From positions 1-36,287 of the forward strand of contig JAGXGV010000018.1 of the NCBI GenBank assembly GCA_024636635.1: a stretch of 36,287 nucleotides of DNA, read 5' to 3'. The stretch is from Puniceibacterium sp. GTDB lineage: Bacteria > Pseudomonadota > Alphaproteobacteria > Rhodobacterales > Rhodobacteraceae. The notes beneath the pieces are model-generated. The model saw only the letters and a list, made by a program, of their open reading frames with translations, was not told the origin of the DNA and did no database searches. The position numbers were made by a program, and so were the translations under genes. Positions 24,552-33,113 of the stretch are shown here, in pieces (position 1 is the stretch's first letter; every line of letters begins with the position of its first letter).

Positions 24552-26066
24552 CTAAAGCCCCAGTTTGCGCGCCACGATTTCGTTCACCGCCGCCGGGTTC
24601 GCCTTGCCGCCGGTGGATTTCATCACCTGACCGACGAACCATCCGGCCAGTTTCGGGTTCTGTTTGGCTTTTTCCACCTGTGCCGGATTTGCGGCGATGA
24701 CGTCGTCCACCGCCGTCTCGATGGCGCCGGTATCCGTGACCTGACGCAGACCCTTTTGTTCAACGATTTCAGCTGGATCGCCGCCTTCGTTGAACATGAT
24801 CTCGAACACGTCCTTGGCGATCTTGCCGTTGATGTCGCCCGATTTGATCAGCGTGATCAGCCCGGCAAGCTGGCCGGGCGCCACGGGCGAATCGGAAATG
24901 TCCCGGTCATCCTTCTTGAGACGCCCGAATAGTTCGTTGATCACCCAGTTCGCTGACAGCTTGCCGTCTGAACAAAGGCCCACAACCTCTTCGAAATACG
25001 CAGCATTAGCGGTGTCCGCCGTCAGGACGGAGGAATCGTATTCCGTCAGTCCGAATTCGGTGACGAACCGGGCCTTCTTGGCATCCGGCAGTTCCGGAAG
25101 CGAGGCTTCTATGTCATCGACCCAGGCCTGCTCGATTTCCAGCGGCAACAGATCAGGGTCGGGGAAGTACCTGTAATCATGGGCTTCTTCCTTGGATCGC
25201 ATCGACCGCGTCTCGCCCTTGTCGGGATCGTAAAGCCGGGTTTCCTGATCGACCGTACCACCACCCTCAAGGATTGCGATCTGGCGTTTTGCTTCATAAT
25301 CAATGGCTTGCTGGATGAACCTCATCGAGTTCATGTTCTTGATCTCGCACCGTGTGCCAAGGTGGGCGAAATCCTGCGTTTCCTGATACTTTTCGTACTG
25401 GCCCGGACGGCAGACCGATACGTTCACATCCGCGCGCAGGTTGCCGTTCTGCATGTTGCCGTCGCAGGTGCCAAGATAGCGCAGGATCTGGCGCAGCTTG
25501 ACCACATAGGCCGCCGCCTCTTCGGGGCCGCGGATGTCGGGGCGGGAAACGATCTCCATCAGCGCCACGCCGGTGCGGTTGAGATCGACAAAGGACATGT
25601 TGGGGTCCATGTCATGGATCGATTTGCCCGCGTCCTGTTCGATGTGGATGCGTTCGATCCTGACCAGCCGCGCGATGCCGGGTTCCATGTCCACCAGCAC
25701 CTCGCCCTCGCCCACGATGGGGTGGTAAAGCTGGCTGATCTGGTAACCCTGCGGCAGGTCGGGATAGAAGTAGTTCTTGCGGTCAAAGGCCGAAAACAGG
25801 TTGATCTTCGCCTTGAGGCCAAGCCCCGTGCGCACCGCCTGTTCGACGCAGAAATCGTTGATGACGGGCAACATGCCGGGCATGGCCGCGTCCACGAAGG
25901 CGACGTTTGAATTCGGCTCGGCACCGAATTTTGTCGAGGCGCCCGAGAACAGCTTGGCCTGGCTTGCGATCTGGGCATGGACTTCCATCCCGATGACGAG
26001 TTCCCAGTCATGTCTGGCCCCGGCGATCACCTTGGGTTTGGGGGTGTCGTAGCTCAGATCCAGCAT
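24552..26066 (-). CDS. gatB: aspartyl/glutamyl-tRNA amidotransferase subunit B
   Basis: GatB is the kinase/amidase-acceptor subunit of GatCAB, which converts Glu-tRNA(Gln), and in some organisms Asp-tRNA(Asn), to the amide form. The 504 residues begin [12 protein letters not shown] and show [20 protein letters not shown] with FSGAST, the [20 protein letters not shown] core, the [11 protein letters not shown] loop, the [10 protein letters not shown] strand, RYFPDPDL, and a C-terminal YqeY-like helical domain ([20 protein letters not shown]). The ATG at 26066 has GAGGA about eight bases upstream; the frame extends upstream without conservation. gatA and gatC are not in the window. Confidence 0.95.
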   Translation of the reverse strand: MLDLSYDTPKPKVIAGARHDWELVIGMEVHAQIASQAKLFSGASTKFGAEPNSNVAFVDAAMPGMLPVINDFCVEQAVRTGLGLKAKINLFSAFDRKNYFYPDLPQGYQISQLYHPIVGEGEVLVDMEPGIARLVRIERIHIEQDAGKSIHDMDPNMSFVDLNRTGVALMEIVSRPDIRGPEEAAAYVVKLRQILRYLGTCDGNMQNGNLRADVNVSVCRPGQYEKYQETQDFAHLGTRCEIKNMNSMRFIQQAIDYEAKRQIAILEGGGTVDQETRLYDPDKGETRSMRSKEEAHDYRYFPDPDLLPLEIEQAWVDDIEASLPELPDAKKARFVTEFGLTEYDSSVLTADTANAAYFEEVVGLCSDGKLSANWVINELFGRLKKDDRDISDSPVAPGQLAGLITLIKSGDINGKIAKDVFEIMFNEGGDPAEIVEQKGLRQVTDTGAIETAVDDVIAANPAQVEKAKQNPKLAGWFVGQVMKSTGGKANPAAVNEIVARKLGL

Positions 26067-26195
26067 GTCTTGCGTCCTCGTGCCAATGAACGCTCCGGTC
26101 TTAGGCCAGAGGTGGCTCCGGGGCAAGGGGGCGGTGCTGCCGGGGCGTGCACGTGTGGCGACCGCCCGGGGCACAAAAGGTGGCAGAAGTGGCGC

Positions 26196-27449
26196 TCAGT
26201 GGGTGATGTGCAGGCCGTCCGGTGCAAAGCGGATCTTCCGGTCGCGACGGATCTCGGGCGCAAAATGTTCCGCCAGCGTCGACAGGGCGCGGGCGCGGCC
26301 CCGTGCGACCGTTTCGACGCAGCCAGCGCGGGGTGGTGCCCCGGCATGGGGCAGGGCGGCGGCCCAGACTATGGGATGCACTTCGCGCAGGTGGTCGCGC
26401 ACGATCCAGTCGAAACAGCCACACACCCGGGCGCGGGCGCTGCCCGGCGCGGTGGCACGGGCCAAGGTCAGACCGGTCTGGGCCGCCAGCAGGTTGACGG
26501 TGTGCTGGTCGGGGCGGCGCGCCAGAATGTCGTGCAGCCCTTCGACCATCAGTTCGGCATCCAGTCGACGAAATACACCGGGGTCTACCGCAAGCGCGTC
26601 GAAATGCACCCAGGCATAGGCCCCCACGCCCCAGACATCGCGGGTGCGCGCCACGGTGCGGCGGGCCTGAAGTTCCAGTTCCTCGTAACTTCCGAACCAG
26701 CGTGGCAGCAGGTGATTGCCGAAGCTGCGCATGTGGCGCGGGCTTTCAGGGTCAAGGTCGATGACATCCTCGTAATCATCGGCCACCCGCTGCGACGGGC
26801 GCAGGTCCGCCGCCAGCAGGGCGCAGCGCGCCGCCGCGACCGAAGGCGCGTCCAGTTCGAAGGCATCGAACCGGTCGATGATGCCCGAGGCGGCACGGAA
26901 ATGGGCATGAAAGGCGGCAAGACGGGCGGCGGGGATGTCCTGCGCCCAGCCTTCGCCGCGCCAGGTCCAGCCAAGGTCGATATGGGCCAGGGCGACCACA
27001 ACGCCAATGCCGTGGTCACGGGCATGATCGGCATAGATCTGCTCCAGTGCGGCCAGGGGGGCGTGGGCGCCGTGAACATCGCCGCGCCGCACGGCATCGC
27101 GGCCCGAATCCACCGCATCCGCCCGCGCCCCGAGGGCGAGCACATCCGAAACCGGCGTCCCGCCCGAGGTCGTCACGCGCTGGTGATCGAAGGTGCGGAT
27201 CAGCCGGCCCAGTTCCGTCCAGTCATCCTGGCGCGCAAGAAACTGCCCTTGGGCAAAGTAGCGGGCGGTCTCACGCACTTCCGGGGTGGATTCGCAGGTT
27301 TCGATGCTGAGATTGGGCGCACGCGGCGGCGTATTGCCGGGACGCGGCGCGGCTGTCGCGGCAGAGAACACCGACCAGAGCGCCTCGACCCTTGGGCCAA
27401 CGTGAACGCTCAGGGAGCGCATCGGGGGAAGGAAACCTGTCATGCTCAT
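26196..27449 (-). CDS. uncharacterised 417-residue helical protein
   Basis: I do not recognise this family. The product is mostly helical and looks like a degenerate TPR solenoid. Residues about 60-180 have repeated helix pairs rich in Ala and Asp; LDPESPRHMRSFGNHLLPRW followed by FGSYEELELQARRT is the most distinctive stretch, with several aromatic residues that suggest a binding groove. Two cysteines lie together in VCGCFDW. No signal peptide or membrane helix is seen. Codon use is like that of its neighbours, so it is a real gene. Start codons at 27449 and 27443 are equally possible. It is divergent from the transglycosylase-like gene. Confidence 0.75.
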   Translation of the reverse strand: MSMTGFLPPMRSLSVHVGPRVEALWSVFSAATAAPRPGNTPPRAPNLSIETCESTPEVRETARYFAQGQFLARQDDWTELGRLIRTFDHQRVTTSGGTPVSDVLALGARADAVDSGRDAVRRGDVHGAHAPLAALEQIYADHARDHGIGVVVALAHIDLGWTWRGEGWAQDIPAARLAAFHAHFRAASGIIDRFDAFELDAPSVAAARCALLAADLRPSQRVADDYEDVIDLDPESPRHMRSFGNHLLPRWFGSYEELELQARRTVARTRDVWGVGAYAWVHFDALAVDPGVFRRLDAELMVEGLHDILARRPDQHTVNLLAAQTGLTLARATAPGSARARVCGCFDWIVRDHLREVHPIVWAAALPHAGAPPRAGCVETVARGRARALSTLAEHFAPEIRRDRKIRFAPDGLHITH

Positions 27450-27550
27450 GGGGCAAAGTGTGCGTGTTCAATCTGGCTCAAACATGGCGGGGGCGCAGCG
27501 TTGTGTGGCCAAAGTCCCGACATTCCTGCGGTGCATCATGCCGAAGACTG

Positions 27551-27646
27551 CGCAACATTCCTTCTGCTCCGGCGGAAGCCTGCGCAACATTCCTTCTGCT
27601 TCGGCGGAAGCCTGCGCAACGCTCTTTCGGCTCCGGCGGAAGCCTG
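27551..27646. repeat. 32-bp tandem repeat, three copies
   Basis: Units at 27551-27582, 27583-27614 and 27615-27646, each beginning CGCAAC and ending GGCGGAAGCCTG; a diverged fourth copy may precede (about 27518-27550) and a partial one follow (27647-27652). Units 1 and 2 differ by one base. On the plus strand, each unit folds into a hairpin; unit 2 is CTTCTGC-TTCG-GCGGAAG, with a C(UUCG)G tetraloop, and unit 1 has UCCG. The array lies in the 275-base gap before the transglycosylase-like gene, ending 78 bases before its ATG. Confidence 0.8.
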
Positions 27647-27724
27647 CGCAACGGGACGCGCGCAGCCATGCGCAACATGCATACCTCTTGCGCAAACGCG
27701 GGCTGATGCGGCACTGTCGGGCTC

Positions 27725-28420
27725 ATGTTGCGTTTCGCTGTCATCCTTGCCGTGATCCTTGCGCCCCTGAAGGGGGCTGCCAATGCACCGGTGTCGTTCC
27801 CGTCGCTCTCACCGCAGGCGGTGATGCAATCGCTGAGTCCCGTGGCCCGCCCTGACGCCTTGCCGACCGCACGCTGGAGCGGCAGCAGCCGCGGCGTGCT
27901 CTGGACCCGCGCGGCGGTGTCGGCGCTGCGCGGGCATGCCGACACGCTGCCGCGTCAGGTGCCGCGCGACATCGACGCCTGGTGTCCGGCTTATCGCAAG
28001 GCCGACACTGCCCAGAGAGAGGCGTTCTGGGTCGGGCTGGTATCGGCGATGGCCAAACACGAAAGCAGCTATCGTCCCGGGGCCGTGGGAGGTGGTGGTC
28101 GCTGGTACGGACTGTTGCAGATCCTGCCGGGCACTGCGCGCGGCTATGGCTGTCGCGCCCGCAGCGGAGAGGCGCTGACCCATGGCCCCGCGAACCTGTC
28201 CTGCGCCCTGCGGATCATGGCGCGTACGGTGGCGCGCGACGGTGTCGTCGCCCAGGGGATGCGGGGTGTCGCGGCCGACTGGGGGCCGTTCCATTCGTCC
28301 GCAAAGCGCGCGGACATGATGGGATGGACCCGGTCGCAGACCTATTGCCAGCCCATCCTGGACACCCGCCCGCAGGCGCGCCCGCAGACGCGCGGCCTTG
28401 CGACGCCGACCCGGAACTGA
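27725..28420 (+). CDS. exported lytic-transglycosylase-like protein
   Basis: A 231-residue exported protein: a signal peptide (MLRFAVILAVILAPLKGAAN) and an SLT-type domain with the catalytic-position Glu113 in MAKHESSYRPG, followed by GLLQILPGTARGYG, the usual G-L-(L/M)-Q motif, and ANLSCALRIMARTVARDG. Cysteines at about 87, 143 and 160 could pair in the periplasm. It should cleave glycan strands of peptidoglycan or bind them. The domain is shorter than in Slt70. The ribosome site is weak, which makes the hairpin repeats upstream a possible control point. Tail residues after 205 are Arg/Gln/Pro-rich. Confidence 0.85.
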   Translation: MLRFAVILAVILAPLKGAANAPVSFPSLSPQAVMQSLSPVARPDALPTARWSGSSRGVLWTRAAVSALRGHADTLPRQVPRDIDAWCPAYRKADTAQREAFWVGLVSAMAKHESSYRPGAVGGGGRWYGLLQILPGTARGYGCRARSGEALTHGPANLSCALRIMARTVARDGVVAQGMRGVAADWGPFHSSAKRADMMGWTRSQTYCQPILDTRPQARPQTRGLATPTRN

Positions 28421-28503
28421 GGTCGGCAGTTCGTTCGTGCATATGAGGCTCTGCGGCACATGCCGGGTCAGGTCCGCAGGGAAATCGGGTGGGGGGCCGA
28501 CGG

Positions 28504-28648
28504 GCCGGTACGGCCCTCAGTAAGTTTTGGTTGCCGGTACGGCCCTCAGTAAGTTTTGGTTGCCGGTACGGCCCTCAGAAAGTTTTCGTTGCCGGGACGC
28601 CCGCAGCAAGCCTTCATCACCGGGACTGCTCTCAGTACGCCTTCAGCC
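28504..28648. repeat. 29-bp tandem repeat, five copies
   Basis: Five abutting 29-base units: 28504-28532, 28533-28561, 28562-28590, 28591-28619, 28620-28648. Units 1 and 2 are identical, unit 3 differs at two positions, units 4 and 5 are increasingly different. Unit 5 contains the stop codon of the minus-strand acyltransferase gene. The unit core is GCCGGTACGGCCCTCAGTAA. The unit length is not a multiple of three, so it is not a coding repeat. There are no spacers, so it is not a CRISPR array. Confidence 0.85.
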
Positions 28649-29498
28649 ATGACGGACGGCGCGTACTGTCCAGAAGCGACACGGCAGGGCCCTTGCGTCC
28701 GCCAAGCGCCAGCGTTGCGCGGCGCAGCATTTCGATGCTGGCATCGGATTTGGCGGGCAGGGCGCTGGACGAGATCGGCTCGCCCACGGTCACGCGGTAA
28801 GGCTGGCGATGCTTGTTGAGCGTTTCGTGAAACAGGGTGATGTCGCGCAGGGTCGGGTGGATGAGGTCAAAGAGGTAGAACAGCATGGAATTGCGCGCCC
28901 GGATGTTCACCGGGATCACCGGCAGGTCGAACTTGCGCGCGATCATCGCCGCCGATGCCATCCAGGGCCGTTCATGCAGCGACAGCCCCTGCCGCTTGGC
29001 CAGCCGCCCGGCGGGAAAGATCACGCCAAGGCGCCCGGCCTCTACCGCCTTGCGGGTGTAATCCATCGTCTCGCGCGTCTTGGCATGGCTGCGTTTCGCC
29101 TGCCGCCATTCCACCGGCGCGATCATTTCGGACATCTGCGGCAGCAGCCGCAGAATGTCGTGGTTGGCAAAGAAATACGCGTCCGGGCGCACCTTGGTCA
29201 GAAGGTGGTTCAGGATGATGCCGTCGGCGATGCCGGTGGGATGGTTCGCCACGATCAATGCCGCTCCGTGACGGGGAACGTGACCCAGCCCCGCGACCTC
29301 GACGTCGCGCGCCAACAGCTGGCCCATCGCCGCCATGATCTGATCCGAGGGCATATCCTCGAACGCCGTGGCCAGCGAGACGGTCTTTTCATACCCGAGC
29401 AGGAAGTTCAGAGCGTTTCGGGCATGTACGGTTCCAGGGCGCTTGGCGAAAAGCCAAGGCGCACGTTCCTGGATCAATGGGTCGATTCGGTCCTGCAT
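28632..29498 (-). CDS. lysophospholipid acyltransferase family protein
   Basis: A 288-residue PlsC-like acyltransferase of the hemolysin-related (COG3176-type) group. It has the acceptor motif VANHPTGIADG (83-93), in which His86 and Asp92 are five residues apart instead of the four of canonical PlsC, plus the donor-site VIFPAGRLAKR and the VIPVNIRARNS strand. Such enzymes acylate glycerol phosphate, lyso-ornithine lipid or similar acceptors at the inner membrane; the substrate is not decided by sequence. The stop codon lies inside the 29-bp tandem array. The ATG at 29498 has no strong ribosome site. Confidence 0.85.
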   Translation of the reverse strand: MQDRIDPLIQERAPWLFAKRPGTVHARNALNFLLGYEKTVSLATAFEDMPSDQIMAAMGQLLARDVEVAGLGHVPRHGAALIVANHPTGIADGIILNHLLTKVRPDAYFFANHDILRLLPQMSEMIAPVEWRQAKRSHAKTRETMDYTRKAVEAGRLGVIFPAGRLAKRQGLSLHERPWMASAAMIARKFDLPVIPVNIRARNSMLFYLFDLIHPTLRDITLFHETLNKHRQPYRVTVGEPISSSALPAKSDASIEMLRRATLALGGRKGPAVSLLDSTRRPSWLKAY

Positions 29499-29661
29499 AC
29501 GGTACTCAAAACAGGTTGTTGCGACGCGTCGGTGACAGGATCGCGCCTCATTTTACGGCAGCGCAAGCCCAAAGTTACGCCATGCCCCGAACCTGCGGAA
29601 AACAGCATATATGGCAAGAAACGCAAGCGCGAACCTGCTGGTTCCCCTGACATCCCAAAAA

Positions 29662-30093
29662 TTATCGAAAAAGCGAAAAAGGATGGCGCTGCACCACTAT
29701 CCCGGCGGCGGTCAGCGCCGATTCGAACCTTTGGTGCGGCGGTGTCGCCTCGGGGGGAATCGCGTGGTGGCGTCCCGAACGCTCTACCAGGCTGGCCCGT
29801 ACCGTGCCGTCCCAGCGCCGGTCCAGACGCACATGCGCAATGTCCTGCAACAGCAATGTTTCAGAGTGGCGTTCGCTTTGCCAGCGGATCCCGGTGCCGT
29901 TCAGGTCAAGCGAGGCGTGCCTTGCGGTCACAATCTCGAGGACCGCTGGCAGCGTGAACGCTGCGAGTCCCGCGACGATCCAGCCTTCGGCATCAAGCCA
30001 GACATAGCCCGCCGCAAGCACTGCCCAGACCGCTGCGACGGCGCCGACCGCGCGCCACGACCGGCCCGTGCCGCGATGGGCAAGCGTCGTCAC
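29662..30093 (-). CDS. small membrane protein with PH-like tail
   Basis: A 143-residue protein if begun at GTG 30093. Two membrane helices lie near the N-terminus (WRAVGAVAAVWAVLAAGYVW and GWIVAGLAAFTLPAVLEIV), followed by a soluble part with alternating strands (ASLDLNGTGIRWQSERHSET, LLLQDIAHVRLDRRWDG) that resembles the bacterial PH-like domain. The frame continues to 30243, but the extra 50 residues are Arg/Pro/Ala-rich and look non-coding. It follows pepN on the same strand. The start and the family are uncertain. The 163-base gap to the acyltransferase gene is less GC-rich and has no recognised feature. Confidence 0.6.
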   Translation of the reverse strand: MTTLAHRGTGRSWRAVGAVAAVWAVLAAGYVWLDAEGWIVAGLAAFTLPAVLEIVTARHASLDLNGTGIRWQSERHSETLLLQDIAHVRLDRRWDGTVRASLVERSGRHHAIPPEATPPHQRFESALTAAGIVVQRHPFSLFR

Positions 30094-30235
30094 GCGGGCG
30101 CGCGCCCTAGCGCCCGGCCCGGCGCACGTCGGTGATGCCGGGAACGGCGCGGCAGGCAGGGCTGGCCGCGCCCCGCGCCGACCCCGGGGCAAACCGCCCC
30201 GAAGCGGATGCTGCCGTGCGTGACCGCAGACATCT

Positions 30236-32785
30236 TCACCCAAGGATCCGGCTGACCATTTCCGTGGTGTCGCGCGACAGCTTTGGCTGTGCGGCGATCC
30301 GTTCCAGCGCGGCCTTCATTTTCGCCTGACGCTCGGTGTCATAGCGTTTCCACGTCTGGAAGACCGAACACATGCGCGCCGTGGTCTGCGGGTTTATCGC
30401 ATCAAGGCGGATCAGCCAGTCGGCCAGAAGGTCATATCCCGCGCCATCCTTGCGATGGAACCCGGCGTGGTTCATCGCCAGCGCACCGAACACCGCCCGG
30501 AACCGGTTGGGGTTCTTCATGTCGAACGCCGGGTGCTGCGTCAGCGCCCCGGCGCGGTCCACGGCCTGCGCGGGATGGGCCGCGCCGATCTGAAGCCCGA
30601 ACCATTTGTCCATCACCAGCCGGTCATCCTGCCATTGGGCGTGAAACGCCTGCAAGGCCTCGGTCTGCTGTCCGGCCTGAATAAGCTGGCTCAGTGCCGA
30701 CAGTTGCAGCGTCATGTTGTCGGCGCTGTCGAACTGCTTTTGCGCCATCGCGCCACCGTCCAGACGGGTTTGCAGCGACAGTACCGCAGACCCCAGCGCA
30801 CGTTTGCCGCATTGTTCGGCTGTCGGCTCGTAGGGCGCGTCCACCTTGCCCTCGAGGGCGAGCCTTTCGAGCAGGTCGCGGAAGGTTTGCGCCATGGCGT
30901 CGGCCATCGTCTCTTTGGCCTGCCAGATCGCGTCGGGATCGGGGGTCACGCCCGCCTCGAACAGGGCCTGCGCCAGTTCCGATTGGGACGGACCCGACAG
31001 CATCAGCGCGCGAAACGCCGGGTCGAGCGTGTCGTCGCGCAGCAGCGCGCCCAGACCGTCAAGATAGGCCTGATCGGGGGCCGCGCCGTCACGCACGTTT
31101 CCAATCAGGCTGTTACGGGCCAGGTTGCGCCCGGCCTCCCACCGATTGAAGGGGTCGGTGTCATGGGCCAGCAGGAACACCTGTTCCTCGCGGCTTGCGG
31201 CGCGGTCCAGCACAACCGGCGCGGAAAAGCCGCGCAGCAGCGACGGGATGGGGCGGCTGGAGAGACCGGAAAATTCAAAGCTCTGCTCGGCTTCGGTCAT
31301 TTCCAGCAGGGTGGTGGGAACCACCTCGTCGCCATTGGGGTTCAGCAAGCCCACCGCGATGGGCAGTACCTGGGGCAGCTTTTGGGCCTGTCCGGGCGTC
31401 GTCGGCGTGTGCTGTTTGAAGGTCAGCGTATAAGTGCCATCGGCATAATCCTCGGACACCGACAGGCGCGGGGTGCCGGATTGCGAATACCACCGCTTGA
31501 ACTGGGTCAGGTCGCGCCCCGTCACCTCGGCGAACACGGCCAGCCAATCCTCGATCGTGATGGCCTGCCCGTCGTGGCGGGCGAAATACAGCTCGAGCGC
31601 CTCTGCATACGCCTCGTCCCCGACCAGGCGCTTGAGCATGCCGATCACCTCGGCACCTTTCTCATAGACGGTGGCAGTGTAGAAGTTGTTGATCTCCTGA
31701 AACGACTCCGGGCGGACAGGGTGCGACAGCGGCCCCTGATCCTCGGGGAACTGGCGGGCGCGCAGGTCGATCACGTCGCTGATGCGCTTGACCGGGGCCG
31801 AGCGCATGTCAGAGGTGAACTGCGAATCGCGGAACACGGTCAGCCCCTCTTTCAGGCACAGCTGGAACCAGTCGCGGCAGGTGATCCGGTTGCCGGTCCA
31901 GTTGTGGAAATACTCGTGCGCGATGATCGCCTCGACCCGTTCAAAGTTCATGTCGGTGCTGGTCTCGGGCGAGGCAAGGACAGCGGACGAGTTGAACACG
32001 TTCAGCCCCTTGTTCTCCATCGCGCCCATGTTGAAATCATCCACCGCGACGATGTTGAAGATGTTGAGGTCGTATTCGCGCCCGTAGACCTCTTCGTCCC
32101 AGCGCATCGACGCCTTCAGCGCCTGCATGCCAAAGGCGCATTTGCCCTCGTCCCCCGGACGGACCCAGATGTTGAGTTCGACATCCTTGCCCGAACAGGT
32201 GGTAAAGCTGTCGGCGTGGTTGACCAGATCGCCCGCAACCAGCGCAAAAAGATAGGACGGTTTGGGCCAGGGGTCGTGCCATTCGGCCCAGCCGTCGCCG
32301 GATTTGCCCGGATTGCCGTTGGACAGCAGCACGGGGTGCGGCCCTTCGACACGCACGGTAAAGACCGACATCACGTCGGGGCGGTCGGGATAATAGGTGA
32401 TCTTGCGGAAACCCTCGGCCTCGCATTGGGTGCAGTACATGCCGTTGGACATGTACAGCCCTTCAAGTGCGGTGTTGGTCTGGGGCGAAATCTCGACCTC
32501 GGATTCCCAGACAAAGGGTTTGTCGGGCACCGCGCAGGTCAGCCCCTCGGGCGTCACGCTGGGTTCGACCGGCTTGCCGTCGATTTTGGCCGAGATCAGG
32601 TTCAGGTCTTCGCCGTGCAGAAAGAATGTCCTGTCCGTCGCGTCGGGGTTGGGCGCGAACCTGATCCGGCTCAGCACGCGGGTGCTGGTGGCGGCCAGAC
32701 GGAAGGTCAGGTGCACCTCTTGGACCACAAACCCGAAGGGTGTGTAGTCGCGCAGATAGATGGTCTGGGGGGCGGCGTCTTTCAT
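30236..32785 (-). CDS. pepN: aminopeptidase N
   Basis: This is a broad-specificity M1 zinc aminopeptidase of the cytoplasm. The 849 residues show GAMENKGLNVFN (about 255-266), the zinc site HEYFH (290-294) with the third ligand Glu313 in CLKEGLTVF, the conserved NWTGNRITCRDWFQ, and the RISDVIDLRARQFPEDQGPL segment common to the E. coli PepN type. C-terminal helical repeats extend to the end (GMSVFQTWKRYD-like). GGAGAG lies before the ATG at 32785. The gene is divergent from the 65-residue membrane protein gene with 121 bases between. Length and order of domains are normal. Confidence 0.97.
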   Translation of the reverse strand: MKDAAPQTIYLRDYTPFGFVVQEVHLTFRLAATSTRVLSRIRFAPNPDATDRTFFLHGEDLNLISAKIDGKPVEPSVTPEGLTCAVPDKPFVWESEVEISPQTNTALEGLYMSNGMYCTQCEAEGFRKITYYPDRPDVMSVFTVRVEGPHPVLLSNGNPGKSGDGWAEWHDPWPKPSYLFALVAGDLVNHADSFTTCSGKDVELNIWVRPGDEGKCAFGMQALKASMRWDEEVYGREYDLNIFNIVAVDDFNMGAMENKGLNVFNSSAVLASPETSTDMNFERVEAIIAHEYFHNWTGNRITCRDWFQLCLKEGLTVFRDSQFTSDMRSAPVKRISDVIDLRARQFPEDQGPLSHPVRPESFQEINNFYTATVYEKGAEVIGMLKRLVGDEAYAEALELYFARHDGQAITIEDWLAVFAEVTGRDLTQFKRWYSQSGTPRLSVSEDYADGTYTLTFKQHTPTTPGQAQKLPQVLPIAVGLLNPNGDEVVPTTLLEMTEAEQSFEFSGLSSRPIPSLLRGFSAPVVLDRAASREEQVFLLAHDTDPFNRWEAGRNLARNSLIGNVRDGAAPDQAYLDGLGALLRDDTLDPAFRALMLSGPSQSELAQALFEAGVTPDPDAIWQAKETMADAMAQTFRDLLERLALEGKVDAPYEPTAEQCGKRALGSAVLSLQTRLDGGAMAQKQFDSADNMTLQLSALSQLIQAGQQTEALQAFHAQWQDDRLVMDKWFGLQIGAAHPAQAVDRAGALTQHPAFDMKNPNRFRAVFGALAMNHAGFHRKDGAGYDLLADWLIRLDAINPQTTARMCSVFQTWKRYDTERQAKMKAALERIAAQPKLSRDTTEMVSRILG

Positions 32786-32906
32786 TTCGGGTCTCTCCTT
32801 TTCGGTCCGCAGGCCCGGATGTGATGGAACCGCGTCTGTTCCCGAGTGTTAGGTCTGTGAAACCCGCGCTGCAACAGCGCAAAAACCCTTTTCAAAAGGA
32901 GATTGC

Positions 32907-33104
32907 ATGTCCGCTCCCAATACTGACGTCAAGGAAGAGGAAAAGAAACACAAGCCTGCACTCCTGGGTATTAAAGCGGTCTTGATTTACGCCGCAATCC
33001 TGCTGGTTGGCTGGCTGGTGTGGACGATGATGTACGCCGAGCCACCCCAAGGTGCCGATACCCAGATCGACGGACGCACTGGCGAAGAGGTTCAGGCAGA
33101 CTAA
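32907..33104 (+). CDS. 65-residue single-span membrane protein
   Basis: A Lys/Glu-rich N-terminus (MSAPNTDVKEEEKKHKPALL), one membrane helix (about 22-42, KAVLIYAAILLVGWLVWTMM) and an acidic tail. AAAGGAG six bases before the ATG is an excellent ribosome site, which supports a real gene despite its size. It ends nine bases before the photolyase ATG, so the two are cotranscribed. By charge distribution the N-terminus should face the cytoplasm. No family was recognised. Confidence 0.8.
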   Translation: MSAPNTDVKEEEKKHKPALLGIKAVLIYAAILLVGWLVWTMMYAEPPQGADTQIDGRTGEEVQAD

Positions 33105-33113
33105 TTGCCAGTG

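Noticed and set aside
25977-27755. 592-codon plus-strand frame opposite gatB and the 417-residue protein gene
   Set aside because: Spans two genes and their gap with antisense-like composition, so it is not a real fusion.
28504-28648. CRISPR-like array
   Set aside because: The 29-base units abut with no unique spacers, so it is a tandem repeat.
30455-32824. 789-codon open frame on the plus strand opposite pepN
   Set aside because: Antisense frame of a clearly identified M1 aminopeptidase; no recognisable domains.
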